64,000 nucleotides of DNA from Panorpa germanica (lineage: Eukaryota > Arthropoda > Insecta > Mecoptera > Panorpidae). The notes below the pieces were generated by a model. The model was not told the origin of the DNA, did no database searches, and was given only the letters and a program-made list of their open reading frames with translations. Position 1 is the first letter of the stretch. The number at the start of each line of letters is the position of its first letter. Location of the stretch: NCBI GenBank assembly GCA_963678705.1, contig OY783209.1, positions 9,176,001 to 9,240,000 of the forward strand, read 5' to 3'. The position numbers and the translations under genes are program-made. Shown here piece by piece: positions 38,441 to 50,100 of this stretch.

Positions 38441-38800
38441 CAGAGGCAGCCTTAGCCATTGCGAGGCCCAGGGTGGTAGATCTTTGTGAGGCACTTGTTC
38501 TTTGTATAATTTATGTAAATTGTAAGTAAGTATTTTTGATGATAATTGACGAGATATAAAATTTTATATTGGAAGTGTTATAAACGTTAACAAACACAAA
38601 GACGACAAATATTAATGATGATAAACTAAGGTACATGAATGTCTTAAAAGATATACGCAGTGATTCTAGTGGGATTTCTAAAGAGGGAGGCGCGAGATTC
38701 AAGTACATATATAGTAATGAATTTTTCTACTTGGGTTGTTGCGCGAGAATGCAAGGCCCCGGGCAGTTGCTCTGCTTGCCACCCCCTGAGACCGCCTCTG
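38441..38800. mobile_element. Non-autonomous hAT-like element with 8-bp target duplication
   Basis: Flanked by ACTATAGC (38433-38440) and ACTATAGA (38801-38808). Termini are CAGAGGCAGCCTTAG and GAGACCGCCTCTG, with inner GAGGCCC/GGCCCCGGG arms. 360 bp, no supported reading frame. A truncated reverse-complement copy is at 23952-24659. Confidence 0.8.
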
Positions 38801-40542
38801 ACTATAGATATGGCATAACCTAAATTTATAAATTTTATTTGGGGGAATATGACTTTAAATTAGAATTTGAATCATGAATTTTATTTGGGGGTTGAAATTG
38901 TGTTAGGAAGTTAAAATTTTGTATATACCTACTTTGATACCTAATTTTCCAATCGAAAAATAATCCCTAAATTTTGGAAAATAGGTTGATCAAATAACGC
39001 ATAAATTTTGAGAATTGAAAATATTTTTATTATATGAATTTTTTTTTTTTAATTTGAACACCTGTTCATATTTACATTCAAGCCAAATATTTAAATTTAA
39101 AAATGGAATTAAAATTAGAAATTAAATTATGAATGTAAATGAAAAGTTCACTATTTGATTGTTCCAAAAAGTTACCCGACCCCTGCACTAGAATTATTAA
39201 AGTACTTTTTTTTTTTTTAATATTTATTTTTAGAGCATCAACTTTTAAAAGTTATTAGCTCTTAAAAAGCATATACATTTACAATACATAATTCGTAATT
39301 TATAATTTACAATTTATAAATATATTTAAAATAAAGAAATTAAATTTGTTTTGTATTAACGTATTTGTTATAAGATCAAAATTTGATAAACAAACTTATT
39401 TTCTTTTAAAAATGAATAGAATGTGACCTATTAATAAAAAAAACAATTCGAAATTCTCATGCAGAAGCAGCTGGTGCCGGAGCTGTCCTCGAATACACTA
39501 GCTCGAGGAAGTGGGAGTGAATAACACCATTCTCACCTCGTCTGGGTTTGCTTGATGAAAAATCAATAAAATAGTGTTTGTTGATAATATCTAGAATTGT
39601 CTATTGTCTATAAAAATGAGTTTGCAAAATGATTTGATTTTATGAACATGGCCGGTAGCTTGTAATACCGGATATTACGAATATGAAAGTTAAATGATGT
39701 TAGAGAAGCACTAGACTAGACGATCCATCATCTCCAGCTCCACAACGTCGTCTCTAACGGAGAACGGAGAACATAGATATTGGGTAATAGAACTTGGCTT
39801 TTTATTGAATTCTCAACAGCATTTTCTATAACAGTGGTCGTTTTAGTGGGTCTTGAATGTTGAAACATCGATATATCGGCCTTTCAACACTGTTTTATGA
39901 ATACAGTATTTTGTTTGTTATACTCTCGTCTATTATGTCTCGTTCCATTCTGAAATTCCTTTTTGAAACGCATGAATTATCATTACATATAGTGTTAATA
40001 TAGTTGCCTACAATATAAAATGCAGGCGATTTTAAATCCTATTCTTTAACATATAATATATATTTTTTATATGGACACCACTACTACACCATATAAAACT
40101 GTTTCGAATGTATGATCTCATAGAGTACTAGTAGTGTAGCATGATATAGGTCATCTCAGCGCATTGCGACCCTCTAGTGCTACTCTCTACAGAAGCATAA
40201 TGGAATCGACTAGCACTAGAGACTAGACCAAATACCATAGACCATTCTATAAAGGTTTTTCAAAGACTAGTAAAGTAGTTTAAAATAAATCCTGAAACTT
40301 ATTTAGGATTATCTATATAGAGCCTTTTGTTTTCAATTTGTGAATAGAAAAATAACATTTAAGTTTCTATAAAATTGCATTTTTATCAAGTGAATATTAT
40401 TACACGAATTTAAGCTTTTATTTTCGATCAAAATATTTATAAAATTTTAATCAGTATTCTTCTGACAAAAAGAATTTCTGAATCTTCTGAATGTTTCGAA
40501 TAACTCTAATTCTCACTGTACTATCCATTCTACCAGTATTAC

Positions 40543-40993
40543 CAGAGATGTGCGTTTTTCAAATACATATACTCAAAATGCAAATACAAAATAGTAAATA
40601 CCTATTTTCTATTTTGTATTTAAATATCTTTTAAGAGTATAGAATTTTATATTTTATTTGAAAATTTTTACCAACCTATTTCTTCCACAGTAGAACGTCT
40701 CTTTTCGTTTGGTGGAATGATAATGAGACCTCATCGACGAAGAATGAAAGATAAATTATTTGAACAAATAGTGGTATTAAAATTCATGACATAAATAACA
40801 TAAATTCTCATAATTTTATAAAATTCAACATAAAAGACTATTCTATTTTCTCAAAAGTAGTTTTAAAATACGTATTTTGTATTTAAATACTAACATGAAA
40901 TTTATTTTCTATTTTGTATTTAAAATAGGAAAATATCGAGGTATTTGCATTTTGTATTTAAATGCTTTTGAAAAGCATTTGTGCACATCTCTG
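40543..40993 (+). mobile_element. hAT transposon remnant with 8-bp target duplication and transposase C-terminus
   Basis: Termini are CAGAGATGTGCGT and GTGCACATCTCTG, flanked by AGTATTAC (40535-40542) and ATTATTAC (40994-41001). Subterminal blocks of repeated TATTTTGTATTTAAAT occur in both arms. Inside, 40681-40794 encodes a 37-residue end of a hAT transposase dimerisation domain (SSTVERLFSFGGMI, then RPHRRRMKDKLFEQIV) closed by a stop. Most of the transposase is deleted. Confidence 0.82.
40681..40794 (+). pseudogene. hAT transposase C-terminal fragment
   Basis: The open frame SSTVERLFSFGGMI...RPHRRRMKDKLFEQIVVLKF ends at TAA 40792-40794. The V-E-R-x-F-S pattern followed by an R-R-x-x-x-D-K-x-F-E motif is the conserved C-terminal hAT dimerisation region. 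No upstream catalytic part is present, so it is a remnant inside the element at 40543-40993. Confidence 0.75.
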
Positions 40994-41839
40994 ATTATTA
41001 CATTATCCATTAAATAATTTCCACTTTATTAAATGTAAATGTATGCATTTTCAAGTACACTTCTTACCCATTACAAGTACCTGTATCATTTTAGTTTAAT
41101 TTTTAAGCGATTCATTTTTACTCTTCACATAAAATATTCTAGAAGGTACTATCCTCTCTTCTCTACTTGTGTGAGGCAAACGGATGCACTATTTTAATAC
41201 AAAGCTCGCACTAGAAACTTCAAAATGGGGTAGTTCAAACATAGTTCACCAGAGGATGGTGGGAAGAGAGGAAGGGATGGTGCATTGTGTTCATACTTGC
41301 AGAGCTACACCGTACAGGCGTGTACACCATACGTTCTCATTAACAAGTGCAATAGGGCATAATACTGCTAGGTGCAAATACAAATTACAAATACATACAC
41401 AACATATTCATTTTCTCAAATATGCAATCTCATATTCATATATGAGAACGCAGTACGAGTGGTGTTTAAACCCGGTACTAACAAAAGCGTTTTCAAATGT
41501 GTATTAAGGTTTAAATTAAATGCACCATATGTGTCTTTCTATTTCATAATAGATGCGCATTAGGTATTGGAATACCGCACATTTTTTCTTTGACTTGTGC
41601 TGTCTGATTTACGTGTCAAACTCTGTGCAGATACGTTTGCAGATAGTGCTCATTCGGCATTATACTCTACTATGTCGTCAAGTTGTGGGTATTGTAATTT
41701 GCTACACTACAGAACACGAGATAAAAAGACTGAGCCCAAATGATCGTTCATTTTGTGTTCAAACGTCATTCTAGAATGTTGGCAGCATCTATAGTATCGA
41801 GGCCTCATATATCTGCACAATTTCTTGCAGTTGAAAATA

Positions 41840-42471
41840 ATGGGCTTGGGTCCTCCTTTTATAGTGGTCGATTTTTCAATTGTTGATTGAAATTGATGTT
41901 AATAAATGTGTATTGGCTTGTCTATTTTATTAAATATCTAAATGTTGATGGAGATATAGCAATTAAATGACGTGAAATGTTACGTTAGTTATTTGTTGAG
42001 TAGGTCAGTGCTGTGGTAATGTTATGCATCTGTTGGTAGTCGAATAATCAAGTCAAGTCAAAGAATAATAAGTTTTTATTTTATTTAACCCTGTTACGGC
42101 AGACATGATATTGAAATTTTATTGTTCTTTGAAATACCTGTACATAATATTTGATATTTTGATATATAAATACATATAGCAGAGATTTATGAGCTGTAAG
42201 GTTGGTAACCTGTAAACTTGCCAAAGTTCTATCAAGAATATGCTATCTCTTTTACGCTCTGTTGTATAAAAGAGATAGCAACTAGCGGCTGTGATGTCAC
42301 ATGCAGTTGGAATGTTGTACAACGTTGAATCCCTTTAATAATTAAAGAGACAAAATGACTTTTTTAATTGTTAATATCTCCTGAAATATAAGGAGTTATT
42401 AAAAAATAGTTGAACATTTGAGGTTCTAGTAACCAACTTTATCAATATACGAGTATAGTACACAAACCCAT
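41840..42471 (-). mobile_element. Copy 7 of the TIR family, with an inserted hairpin
   Basis: Reverse orientation, about 632 bp, diverged termini (ATGGGCTTGGGTCC; GTACACAAACCCAT). The central palindrome is replaced near 42212-42292 by a roughly 75-bp insertion with inverted arms GCTATCTCTTTTA and TAAAAGAGATAGC. A stretch around the GCGCTAG motif is deleted. Confidence 0.85.
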
Positions 42472-43030
42472 TGCTCGCCATTTTCATTATTAAGTCAAAC
42501 ATAGGTTGTTATTTGCGACTTGACAATGCCGTCTTACTCAAGTGGTGCCTTGCGGAATAGAACCAACTACTCCTCGTTCTCTCCCTCTCTTCCCTGCTAC
42601 CCCACTACATCCTTCTACACGCCACCGTATGTCGGTACATGCCCTGAATAGACAATCTGTATATAATGATAACCCTGTGTATGCAACGCAAGTCATTTCC
42701 CCTCACCCCTAGATTTTATACCATATATTGTATTAAATAAGACAAAAAGAAAACGTAGAAAAGAAACGACTGTACTTTATCAACAATAGAGAATTTTCAT
42801 TTCGTCAACATAAGGTGCTAACGAACACTTAAATGCAAACGGTTGGCCAACTTGGTAAAATGGACGCCATGTTTTTTTCTGTATGTTGTCACTATTTCGT
42901 TAATATTTTTGTTTCATAACCTCTTTCTAAATTTGTAATATGCCGTATTTTTCGTTCTAAAGGTCTTCAACTGTTTGCAATTTCCAACTCTCTTATGTGT
43001 ATATCATACAAGGTTATTTTCTGGAACCGA

Positions 43031-43667
43031 ATGGGCTTGTGTCCTCATTTTTTAGTGGTCGATTTTTCAATTGTTGATTGAAATTGATGTTAATAAATGT
43101 GTATTGGCGTGTCTATTTTATTAAATATCTAAATATTGACGGAGATATAGCAATTAAAAATTTGAATTGTAGTTTTAGCGCTAGAAATGGTCGGCCATAT
43201 TTGTATGACATGAAATGCATTTTAACGTCAGTTATTTGTTGAATAGGTCAGTGTTGTGGTAATGTTTTGTAGCTGTTGGTAGTCAAATAATCAAGCCAAG
43301 TCAAAGAATAATAAGTTTTTATTTTATTTAACCCTGCTAAGGCAGACATAATATTGAAATTTGATTGTTCCTTGAAATAGCTGTAAATAATATTTGATAA
43401 TTTGATATATAAATACATATAGCAGAGATTTATGATCTGTAAGGTTGGTAACCTTACACAAGGATTGTGATGTCACATGCATTTGGAGTTTGTACAACGT
43501 TGAATCCCTTTAATAATTAAAGAGACAAAATGACTTTTTTAATTGTTAATATCTCCTAACATATAAGGAGTTATTAAAAAATAATTGAACATTTGAGGTT
43601 CTAGTAACCCACTTTATCAATATATAGTACACTTTTATAGAAATTAAGACATAGGACACAAGCCCAT
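43031..43667 (-). mobile_element. Copy 8 of the AATGGGCTTGTGTCC TIR family
   Basis: Reverse orientation, about 637 bp, full length, perfect 14-bp terminal repeats. It is only 560 bp from copy 7 and in the same orientation. Confidence 0.9.
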
Positions 43668-44599
43668 TGGAGGTAAAGCTTGAGCACAAATATCTTAAGA
43701 CAATGTTTTGGTCGTAAAGAGATAGAGACAGCATCATATAAACATTGTACAAATTGGAACGACGATTGTGACAATATTGTCACAAATATTTTAATCTCCA
43801 TTTATTTCCATGGGTCATACTGAATACGTAGAATTTATAAAGACATTTTTGTCCCCCTGAATAATTTTTACTCATATATTTTACAGAATATGGGGCGATA
43901 ACTATATACTCATTTTAAAAACATTATCACATTTGCTTTTAAAATTCCGTATTAGCAAAACAGATTACAGAGAAAATAGCGGGATCATAAAACGCTCATA
44001 AAAGAAACCCCAAACTTATTATTCCTTTCTTGGTAAGGTTCCTAAGTAATTCATTGGGCTGACAACGCATAAAACGCAAAATGAAAACACACTACGCCTT
44101 AACTTTAACTTTAACTCTAACTTCAACATGAAGAAGAAGTAAATAATGTTCCTATAAACAAAACGAAAAAATTCCAGACGTCAAGGTCAATGGGACATAA
44201 GAATACGCAGTTAAAGTATTAGGAAGGAGAAAAACACAGCACACCCCTAATATTGAATGAATGAAAGTAGCTGGATATTATCGTAAATATCATCTTTAAT
44301 AAATTGAACAATCTAATAAAATGAATACGAGTAAAAGATAAATTTTGTTAGTTAATCTGAAAGTTTATTTATATGATGTATTAGAAATGTCAGTTGTACG
44401 ATTCATTAATGAAAGTATATTAAATGTTAAATCTACTTTATCGGCATTTACCAAAGACATAAACCTTAAGTTATTAATGTAATTTTTATTGTTATTAGGC
44501 TTAAGCACGATACTTTTATAATACGGTAATACTCTCTTATAATCCGATTAATAGATGACAGTAAATCTGAAAGTGCGCAAAACTAATAAATATATAATA

Positions 44600-45417
44600 T
44601 ATACATTTATCTCTTTCAACACAGTAGTACATTGATAAACATTGAAATAGAAACTTGCTATTGCAAAACAACTTCAATACACCTTACTGACAATATTGAC
44701 AGATGGAGTCTGCTCGAGAGTAAGGCCTGTCTCAGTATGGCACCGTATTTCTGCCGGACGTATACAGGCTACTACGCTTTACCTATCCGAACCATGTAAA
44801 TGTAATGAGATCTCTCTGGAGCTCTCAGACTGCAAGCTACAAAGCCGTCCGAATACGGGCGGCACTACCTCGCACATTAGAACCGTATAAAGACGAATTT
44901 TATCCAAGCGTTACCACTTCTACAACGATATCCTATCCGAACCTTTGTAAATGCAAACAGCCGCCTCAGACTGGAGGGGATACCTAAGATCGCTTGTTGT
45001 TACGCTGCAATACGGTTCAAATGAGATCTATCGGCGACATCGCTTGTGACGAGTATGTTCTGCATGCAGTTTATGTTTGTATTTCAGTGAATCATGAACA
45101 CCGATACCGATACCAATACGATAGAACTAAATTTAAATTCACGACAACCAGAACTCAGATATATAATAAATGCTAAAGTCTCTTTAATACCAGTAGTGTA
45201 TCGATAAAAATTAAAGTTAAAGTTTGCTCTCATAATAAATTATATTAGTGCTAAAGAACTCCAATACACCCCCTACAGTACACAAGTTAGTTATCTGACG
45301 ACTGACTACAGACATCTGTGACACACATAGGCGGTTTGCTTTGTAGCTCATCCAACCCGCCGATTTACGTCCGAATACGCCGTCGCTTAAATACGGTCCC
45401 ATACTGAGACAGGCCTA
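44600..45417. repeat. Repeat with AGGCCTGTCTCAGTATGG inverted ends and an internal tandem duplication
   Basis: AAGGCCTGTCTCAGTATGG at 44723 and CCATACTGAGACAGGCCTAA at 45398-45417 are inverted ends of a 695-bp unit. In addition 44618-44690 (CAGTAGTACATTGATAAA...CTTCAATACACC) reappears diverged at 45187-45275 (CAGTAGTGTATCGATAAA...CTCCAATACACC), an offset of about 570 bp. TATCCGAACC(A/T)TGTAAATG recurs near 44785 and 44935. GC-richer than its surroundings. No coding function recognised. Confidence 0.6.
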
Positions 45418-46132
45418 AGAATCGTTAATTTTTGAAGTCCATAAATCTAAAGTTAAATAAAAATGTCATGACATGGTAAAAAGGTTCCCTATCTCTGATC
45501 TAAATGTTCCATATCAAACACAACACGAAGAAATGAAAGAAGAGAGATAAAATAAATAGAAAAGTTGATAAATAAATAAAGACGATTCAGAAAGAAAGTA
45601 TCGATTGACAATTCTTAACATCTCCTCCTTATAACAAAGAATTTGTCGGTAACATTAAAACTGCGTTTATAATTTAATGTAAATGAACAACATCCCGTGT
45701 ATATTTTTACACTTAACTATCATAAATTTAGTATCAAATTTCTTAAATAACCAACACAAGATATTAGAGCACCAGCAACAGGATTACAAGAATTGTAGTT
45801 TAGTTTGGCTTCTGTAAACAAGTTCTATTTTTAACAATAGTTTTCTTAAAGAGGCTGCTTAAATCTTACACCACTATCTAATAAATTTTACAAGAATTTT
45901 AACTATTTATAAATTACATGTTTTTTCTTTATTTTATTTTTTCTATTAATAACCTTAAGTTATAAATTGAATAAAATATTTTTTAGGACTTTTTTTAGTA
46001 TAATATTATCATCTGTATACACTTAAAAAAGGTATACACTTTTTAATGATACAAAGCAATTTTAGATGTGAGTCATTTGACGAGAATCCCTACGAAATGG
46101 CAAGATCTGTTCCGCTTATATCTTGTAAACTA

Positions 46133-46756
46133 ATGGGCTTGTGTCCTATGTCTTAATTTCTATAAAAGTGTACTATATATTAATAAAGTGGGTTACTAGA
46201 ACCTCAAATGTTCAATTATTTTTTAATAACTCCTTATATGTTGAGATATTAACAATTAAAAAAATCATTCTGTCTCTTTAATTATCAAAGGGATTGAACG
46301 TTGTACACATTCCAAATGCATGTGACATCACAACCGCTGCCAACCTTACAGCTTATAAATCTCTGCTATATGTATTTATGTATCAAAATATCAAATATTA
46401 TTTACAGCTATTTCAAGGAACAATCAAATTCCAATATTATGTCTGCCTTAGCAGGGTTAAATAAAATAAAAACTTGTTATTCTTTGATTTGATTTGATTA
46501 TTTGACTACCAACAGCTACAAAACATTACCACAGCACGACCTACTCAACAAATAACTGAAGTTAAAATGCATTTCACGTCATACAAATATGGCCGACCAT
46601 TTCTAGCGCTAAAACTACAATTTAAATTTTTAATTGCTATATTTCCGTCAACATTTAGATATTTAATAAAATAGACACGCCAATACAGATTTATTAACAT
46701 TAATTTCAATCAACAATTGAAAAATCAAACACTCAAAAATGAGGACACAAGCCCAT
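46133..46756 (+). mobile_element. Copy 9 of the AATGGGCTTGTGTCC TIR family
   Basis: Plus orientation, about 624 bp, perfect 14-bp terminal repeats, last element before the MCC coiled-coil exons. Shares with copy 5 the loss of the central palindrome segment (CACAACCGCTGCCAACC). Confidence 0.9.
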
Positions 46757-47174
46757 TATCCGAACTCAGTAGCTCTGGAAATAACTATAACTTTTCTTTA
46801 ATGTATGTAGGTTTGAGAAATATAAGAAATTGATAAAAAAATAAAATGGACATTACCTAAATAAAAGTATTTAAATAATTAATGTAAAGAGAAGTGTTAA
46901 ATGAAAAAGAAAATTAAAAACTTTGTGAACTTATCCAAAAATATTAAAATTTAGACATAAAACTATCTACAATGTAAATAATAAGATTGAAGTTATACAA
47001 CGAACAACTCTTAATAATTTTATATTAATTTTAAAAATTCATTACCCCATAAAAATACCAAAAAATAATAATAAGTGTTACATAAATATTGAAAACAATA
47101 TTTTAAAAATTGTTCACAAATAAAATTGATAATCAAAAACATCCATATGAAACACCCTATAATGCATTTGCAAG

Positions 47175-50100
47175 ACATGAATTCAAATAATCCAATAATA
47201 ACCTCGGGATTAAAACCTCCGAACTTGGTTGGCATAAATATTGTCGATCCAGAGAGAACATATGATGAACCCTGTGACCTAGACTATGAAGGAGCACCTG
47301 GTCGTATCCCCAGGAGTCGTTCGTGGTTGTGTTGCCCACAGGGGGTTGAACGAGAAGGGGGAGCATTACCCTGCCGATACAGCAGTCTTCCCCCAGTGAC
47401 TGTGCCTCCAAAACCGCAAGAACAAGTGAGAGAACTACATCTGGATTTTTGATTTTATATTTTCGATCTTCTTAAAATTGTTTCCCATATATTGAATTTA
47501 TTTTCTTGTTCCAAAAAAGATGACTGTTAATTACTTTGATTTTTTAAATTTATAAAAAAAAAAACATATTATTTTTATTTCTAGTTGCATGTTGCGGCTT
47601 TGGCAGCGTTAAAATCCGAAGTGTTGGAGCTCTCAGCCCGTCTTCAAGCATCTGCTAGAGAACGTGACCATCTTCAGTCAAAACTATCTGAAGAACAAGA
47701 GGAACGTGGAAGAGCACAAGTTCGTCTGGAGGCCATGGGAGCAGCGCATGAAGGACGATTAACAGAACTTCATTGTGTAATCGCTGAATTAAGCCGGAAA
47801 CTTCAGCAAAGACAACAAACCGCTATTATGGAAGAAGACAACGAAGGGGATATATCTGGTAAGTGGCTACACCTCAAACAATTACTTTCCAATAGTGTGT
47901 GTGTTATAAGTGTTGCCTATTATAAGGCGCAGTCAGCCCATGTAAAAATGAATGCAAACCTTCGTTTTATACTTTTTATAATAGAGTTAAAAACAGAACT
48001 ACAGATAATACATTTTATTTTGTAATTTATTTTTTCCTTACAGAGGTAGAGTCGAGTTCAATTTGTGAAATAGAAGCGAATGACAGAACTTTGGGGGATA
48101 TTACTGATAATGAGCAACAAGATGAGGTTTGATATTTTTTAAATATTTTTGTCACCAACTAATTGTTTTATTGAAATAAATTGTTTCATTACAGAATTGT
48201 GTACAGTCTCCTGAAAGTCCTGCAGAACTGCCACAACCAGAACTGACAACATCTGTAAACCATATGTCCAATCAAACCCATCCTAGCGCAACTCACATAG
48301 CTGCACTTCAAGAGGAAGTTCTAAGTCTTAGACAAGAAGTAGCTCATTTGCATTCTCAACTAGCATCTAAACAAAACGGCGACTCTATTTGTAATGACTG
48401 TGTTGATAACTCAATGTGTGACAGACACTACGACACGGAGAACTCTGTGAAACGATCAAACACCTACACAAGTGAACAGGACTACGAAGATACCATTCCA
48501 AACGACCTGTCATGCCGATTAAACGACAGTTTTATTGAAAATAATGAAAAGGAATCGGATTCAGAAAGAAATGATTTACAAATTCAAGATATAAGACATG
48601 ATAAGTCAAGTCCTGTTCATAATAATTTTAATGATCAAATAAAAATAAATGAAAAGAAAGATATTGATTTTAACGATGATCAAAAAAATGAACAACAAAG
48701 TCAAGTTAGAACTCATTCAACAGCTAAACATATTAAAACAAGTAGTCTTGTTCTTCAGCCGGTCCGAAGTGCATCACCAATTCATGTGCATGGTTAGTAA
48801 ATTTACCGCCATTGTATTGTTCTTTTTATGTTGCATATCTGTAAGGAGTACGTTAATTTATGCATATTTTTCTTCATTAAATTTCTTTAATATAATGGTT
48901 AATATAAGGCATAATTTAATTATTAAATACATATGACGCAATAGCTTTTTAAAATCAAAATATATTTTACGTATATATATTTTACATTCAGTAATTTATT
49001 ATGGTTTCAGGTGGAATAGGATCTTTGGGTAGATCAGGCCATGGCGCACCCGTAGCTAAAATGGCAGAACGTGTCCGATTACGAAGAACGACTGAAGAGC
49101 GTCATATTACAGGCCCAGATATAACCAATACGGGGGTAATTTAATAATTCAATTTTTAAAATATTTTAAATATTGTTTAAATTTTAATTTTTATATTACT
49201 TTGTAGGTATGTACAACAGAAGTAGCAGAACATTTAGTATCTGATTTCTTAACACAGTCATCATTACGTGAATCACTAGGACTGTGTCCCACAATGGGAC
49301 TTACAGGAAGTGCAACAACACCTGCTGAATCTATTCGATTAGAACTAGAGCTTGAAAGGGCAAATGCGCGGTTAGAACATTCTAGGGCAAACTGTACTGT
49401 TTTAGCTCTAACGCTACAAGAAAGCAAAGCTCATTGTGATAGGTAATAACAAATTTATTACCTACTTTATTCTTTGTTATTATATTAATCGGAGACATAA
49501 CAATATTTTAGATTGGCGCTATTATGCGGTCGATACGAATCCAATGCAATGGCCCTCCAAGTAGCACTTAATTTCAGTGACCGGACAGTAGAGGCATATG
49601 ATGTATTACTAGCGCTATTGGAAAGTCAAATGGCTTTAATGAAATCTAACGAAGACGATCCTGTAAGTTATTTGGATTATGTAAAAAAAAATTGAGATAT
49701 GATTCAGGACGTTATATTCTTATATTTTAGATAGAACAAGCTAGTGCCAGAGATGGTCGAAGAGCTGCCGAAACTGTTGCAAAACACCTTTTAGCCCGAT
49801 TACAAGCGGAAGGTGGACCACTTGGTGCAAGTATGGGTCCTTGGCAAGATGCAAAAGCTCTTTATGCCAACAGGTATATATATATGAATTTATATAAGTA
49901 GTGTAACTATTATATCATCTTTGTGTTTTTGTATAGTGCCGTAACATCAGATCCATGGTCCTCAGCTGATGAATCTCGATTACGTTCGTTAATGTCGCGC
50001 TTAAAAGCAGAAAGAGCAGGCGTACAAAACACAGTTGTCATTCTAGAATCTCCACATGCAGGTGAATACGAACCAAGATCACGACCACAGGAAATACGAC

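Larger units (their letters stand above)
13115..47174 (+). other. 34-kb intron (inferred) of MCC, rich in mobile elements
   Basis: Begins with a GTAAGC donor at 13115. No host exon could be shown inside. Listed elements cover roughly 30% of it. Stretches without an assignable feature are 13115-13880, 14416-16605, 16915-18888, 19499-21360, 22813-23950, 25258-26515, 27153-27911, 30563-32185, 32797-33599, 33851-35495, 38809-40534, 41002-41839, 42472-43030 and 45418-46132. Those stretches are AT-rich and in places hold hAT-end-like strings (CGCCACTG near 17304 and 37852) or GC-richer patches (20.1-20.6 kb, 36.07-36.19 kb). Confidence 0.55.

Noticed and set aside
47157-47411. 84-codon minus-strand frame
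   Set aside because: Antisense shadow of the first MCC coiled-coil-side exon.
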